Shown piece by piece: positions 7,258-9,701 of a DNA stretch of 9,701 nucleotides. The stretch comes from Limisphaerales bacterium (GTDB lineage: Bacteria; Verrucomicrobiota; Verrucomicrobiia; Limisphaerales; UBA11358). The position numbers and the translations under genes are program-made. A model generated the notes under the pieces. That model ran no database searches, was not told the DNA's origin, and was given only the letters and a program-made list of their open reading frames with translations. The stretch covers positions 1 to 9,701 of the forward strand of contig DMQW01000015.1 in assembly GCA_003455565.1 (NCBI GenBank). The letters are read 5' to 3'. Within the stretch, counting starts at the first letter, position 1. Each line of letters opens with the position of its first letter.

Positions 7258-9378
7258 ATGAAAAAACAATCTCGCAAATCAAAAAAGCTTTCCGCCCTGC
7301 GCCGGAAAGCCGGTTATGTCGTGGGCGCGTCACTCCTCGCCGCCGGTGTGTCGGCACCGGCGGCCGACGCGGTCAAGCCGGAGCAGATGTATGAAGGCGG
7401 CACGAATGCTTATGCCAACTGGATCGAACTTTCCGCCGGCGGAATGATTAGCGATGGCAACACGGCCCAGGCCCAGCAGCGGACGCGCCTCAACAGCGGC
7501 GCGTTCGGTGGCATTGAGGATTTGCATTACCAGACGGAGATCGCCAAGAAGACCACGTTCACGTTGGATGGGCGCGGCATTTACGACGATCATGATTACA
7601 AGATCGGCCTCGGCGTGGAACGCGAGGGTTTGGGTTTCATCCGTTTCAATTTTGAGAATTTCCGCACCTGGGATTCCGGCAACGGCGGCTATTCCCCGGT
7701 GGACGGAGTTGCTTTTCCGAATTCGGGCGATGCGCTGGCGCTGGATCGCGGACAGATTTCATTGGAAGCCGGGTATAACAAGGAAGGTCAGCCCAAGGTC
7801 ACCTTCAAATACACCCACCGTTATCGCGACGGCGAAAAAGGCACGACCATCTGGGGGCCGGTTCATGATTCCATCGGGGATGTGTTCCGGCTGTTCCCCG
7901 GCATTTACGACATTGATGAAAAGTCGGATACCTTCCAGCTTGATGTGGCGCACCGCATCAAAAAAGTGGATGTCGGCTTAGGCGTCCGCTTCGAGACGGG
8001 CGAAATCAACAACGCCCACAAGCTGACTTCCTGGGCGGGCGAACCCGTCCAGCAGAAGGATACCGACCGGCAGGGAACCTCTTACGACATGTTGAGCGTC
8101 CACGCCTTCGCGGAATCCTGGATCAAGCCGAACCAGTTTCTCTCCGCCGGTTTCATGTTCGCCAATCTGGACGACACGTTCACTGGCAGCCGGATTTACG
8201 GGGATGATTTTGACGTCATCTACACGCCGGGATTATTTCCGCTGGGCTATTATGACCTCAACGGCGGTTCCCACAAAAACGAGTATGTGGCGAACCTCAA
8301 CTGGATGTATTTGCCGACGAAAAATTTCACCATCACCCCGTCGTTGCGCGTGCAAAAGGATGACTGGAATGCCAACTCGACTGGCACCGGCACGCAAGGT
8401 GACGGCTCGCTGGGCGGTCCAACGGAAGCGTTCAATTCCAACAGCAGCCGCGATTCGCTGGATGTGCGCGAACGGTTGGACGCGCGTTACACCGGCGTGA
8501 CCAACTGGGTTTTCAGCGCCAGCGGCGAATGGACCGAGGGGCAGGGGAACCTGAACATCAACGGCGGCTTGAGCCAGATCGCCAGCATCGGGCCTGACCC
8601 GGTGCATTGCAAAACCGATGACTCGCGGTTTTTCCAGAAATACGCCTTGAGCGCCCGGTGGTATCCGGTCAAGCAGGCCAGCGTGGACGTGGGCGGCTAT
8701 TACAAAATCAACCAATACGATTACGCCAACACGCAGGACAGCACGCCCAATGATTTGAGCACCGGCAATGCCTATCCCGGTTTTCTGGTCTATCAGGGAT
8801 TTCAAACTTGGGACGGCAACGCGCGTCTGACTCTTCATCCATTAAGCAAAATCACACTGGTCAGCCGTTACGAATACCAGTTCTCCACCATCGCCACGCG
8901 CCCCGACGCGGCGTCGGGTCTGGGTGAAGTGGATTCTTCGCAGATGCACAGCCACATTTTCGGCCAGAATGTAAGCTGGACGCCCTTGAACTGGCTCTGC
9001 CTGCAGGCCGGGGCCAACTACGTCATCAGCGAAACCAAGACGCCCGCCTCCGATTACACGCAGGCCATTCTCAATTCGCAGAACAATTACTGGACCGTCA
9101 ACTTCAACGCCGGCTTTGTGCTGGACGACAAGACGGACTTGAACGTCGGCTATTTTTATTATCGCGCCGCCGACGGCCAGAACGCTGTCGTCAACGGCCT
9201 GCCGCTCGGCACCGACGCCGAGGAACACAGCATCAACGCCACCCTCACCCGGCGGCTGACCAAAAACCTGCGGTTGAACCTGAAATACGCCTTCACCCAC
9301 TACGAGGATTTTGCCTCGGCGGGCAGTTACAACTTCAACGCCCACGTCATTTTCACCAGCCTCCAATACCGCTTTTAG
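7258..9378 (+). CDS. MtrB/PioB-like outer-membrane beta-barrel of the porin-cytochrome conduit
   Basis: A 706-aa protein, close to the length of Shewanella MtrB. The first 16 residues are very basic, followed by a hydrophobic core and an Ala-rich cleavage region near residue 35-39 (APAADA). The mature protein begins with ANWIELSAGGMISDGN, similar to the start of MtrB-type barrels. It then alternates amphipathic strands and polar loops throughout (for example TFTLDGRGIYDD, FIRFNFENF, VTFKYTHRYRD, LRLNLKYAFTHYEDF). It ends in LQYRF, with the terminal Phe used for barrel assembly. There are only two cysteines (451 and 581) and no CXXC motif, unlike the N-terminal CXXC of Shewanella MtrB. GGAAG (7250-7254) lies just 3 bases before ATG 7258, and the gene begins 18 bases after the octaheme gene, so the two are surely co-expressed. 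It should sheath the octaheme cytochrome in the outer membrane. The barrel is clear; the MtrB link rests on gene order, length and N-terminal resemblance. Confidence 0.85.
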   Translation: MKKQSRKSKKLSALRRKAGYVVGASLLAAGVSAPAADAVKPEQMYEGGTNAYANWIELSAGGMISDGNTAQAQQRTRLNSGAFGGIEDLHYQTEIAKKTTFTLDGRGIYDDHDYKIGLGVEREGLGFIRFNFENFRTWDSGNGGYSPVDGVAFPNSGDALALDRGQISLEAGYNKEGQPKVTFKYTHRYRDGEKGTTIWGPVHDSIGDVFRLFPGIYDIDEKSDTFQLDVAHRIKKVDVGLGVRFETGEINNAHKLTSWAGEPVQQKDTDRQGTSYDMLSVHAFAESWIKPNQFLSAGFMFANLDDTFTGSRIYGDDFDVIYTPGLFPLGYYDLNGGSHKNEYVANLNWMYLPTKNFTITPSLRVQKDDWNANSTGTGTQGDGSLGGPTEAFNSNSSRDSLDVRERLDARYTGVTNWVFSASGEWTEGQGNLNINGGLSQIASIGPDPVHCKTDDSRFFQKYALSARWYPVKQASVDVGGYYKINQYDYANTQDSTPNDLSTGNAYPGFLVYQGFQTWDGNARLTLHPLSKITLVSRYEYQFSTIATRPDAASGLGEVDSSQMHSHIFGQNVSWTPLNWLCLQAGANYVISETKTPASDYTQAILNSQNNYWTVNFNAGFVLDDKTDLNVGYFYYRAADGQNAVVNGLPLGTDAEEHSINATLTRRLTKNLRLNLKYAFTHYEDFASAGSYNFNAHVIFTSLQYRF

Positions 9379-9419
9379 CCTTCTTCGATCAGGGCGTGCC
9401 TTCAAAATCAGATGGGGGG

Positions 9420-9456
9420 CATAGGCCTCCGGCCTGTGGTTTCGGGCGTCCCGCCC
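9420..9456. repeat. Two GC-rich intergenic hairpins with TCC loops
   Basis: The first hairpin (9420-9438) pairs AGGCC with GGCCT around a TCC loop, extended to eight pairs by C-G, A-T and a T-G wobble. The second (9444-9456) pairs GGGCG with CGCCC around TCC. Both lie just downstream of the porin gene. They look like members of the short palindromic repeats frequent between verrucomicrobial genes. Neither has a T-run, so a terminator role is uncertain. Confidence 0.5.
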
Positions 9457-9525
9457 AAAACCGTTGTGAGATGTGCGACAGGTTTGATTTCTGCTGATAA
9501 CCCGCAACGGACGACAGCGGATTTG

Positions 9526-9542
9526 ACGGGCGCGACGCCCGT
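9526..9542. repeat. Third intergenic hairpin, CGA loop
   Basis: ACGGGCG (9526-9532) pairs perfectly with CGCCCGT (9536-9542) around a CGA loop, followed by GCCACCATTTTAAAA. Minus-strand reading gives the VARASRPS-type peptide that I recall from repeats in this group. Seven of seven pairs match. Confidence 0.5.
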
Positions 9543-9626
9543 GCCACCATTTTAAAAACACGCCTTCTGAACTGCGGGCCGTTTCGATCCGGCCATGGCT
9601 TCCGGGGGCGCGGGGGGTTTGCTTTC

Positions 9627-9701
9627 ATGAAAAAACGCGGGCGGGTGCCTCAAGCCGGGGACGGAGCCGCGCGGTTTCCGGCCACGCCCAAGGCCTTGAG
9701 C
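9627..9701 (+). CDS. Possible start of an unidentified gene, cut by the right edge
   Basis: ATG 9627 opens a frame of 25 codons that is still open at the window end, beginning MKKRGRVPQAGDGAARFP. A G-run (9612-9617) ends 9 bases before the ATG and could act as a weak ribosome binding site. There is too little sequence to recognise a family, and in GC-rich DNA 25 open codons can occur by chance. Confidence 0.3.
   Translation, partial: MKKRGRVPQAGDGAARFPATPKALS

Noticed and set aside
9389..9628. 79-codon minus-strand open frame at the right edge
   Set aside because: It reads through the hairpin repeats and yields VARASRPS and AGGLCPP-type peptides, which are translations of intergenic repeats and not a gene.

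Overview
The window looks like chromosomal or metagenome-contig DNA from a GC-rich Gram-negative bacterium, most likely Verrucomicrobia (Pedosphaera/Limisphaerales-like). Two observations suggest this. A signal-peptide cytochrome starts its mature part with a small beta domain of a style common in that phylum. The 3' intergenic DNA holds short GC-rich hairpins which, read on the minus strand, encode VARASRPS-type peptides that I recall from verrucomicrobial intergenic repeats. The lineage is an inference from style, not from a marker gene. Outer-membrane proteins (a porin ending in Phe, Sec signal peptides) show a diderm cell.

Left part (1-3023, + strand): the tail of a defence-type cassette. 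A C-terminal fragment resembling RhuM-family proteins runs off the left edge. Three bases after its stop begins a complete 941-aa type III-like restriction helicase-nuclease, with Walker A, DEAH, SAT, motif VI and a C-terminal PD-(D/E)xK site. No methyltransferase is visible; it may lie further left.

Middle (3024-4617): a 419-bp gap with a good minus-strand intrinsic terminator and a short protein-like remnant. Then comes a minus-strand gene for a membrane-anchored protein with a GldG-like ABC-auxiliary domain and a C-terminal coiled coil. A 281-bp intergenic region separates it from the divergent cytochrome operon and contains four TTGAC boxes and candidate promoters for both directions.

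Right part (4618-9378, + strand): a compact three-gene operon that is the main interest. In order it encodes a secreted nine-heme cytochrome c, an MtrA/DmsE/PioA-type octaheme cytochrome (seven CXXCH plus one CX4CH) and a 706-aa MtrB/PioB-like outer-membrane barrel. The order matches mtrC-mtrA-mtrB of Shewanella. The simplest reading is a porin-cytochrome conduit that carries electrons across the outer membrane: the barrel holds the octaheme wire and the nine-heme protein is the extracellular (or periplasmic) partner. No inner-membrane quinol dehydrogenase is present.

Right edge (9379-9701): three short hairpin repeats and the possible first 25 codons of another + strand gene.
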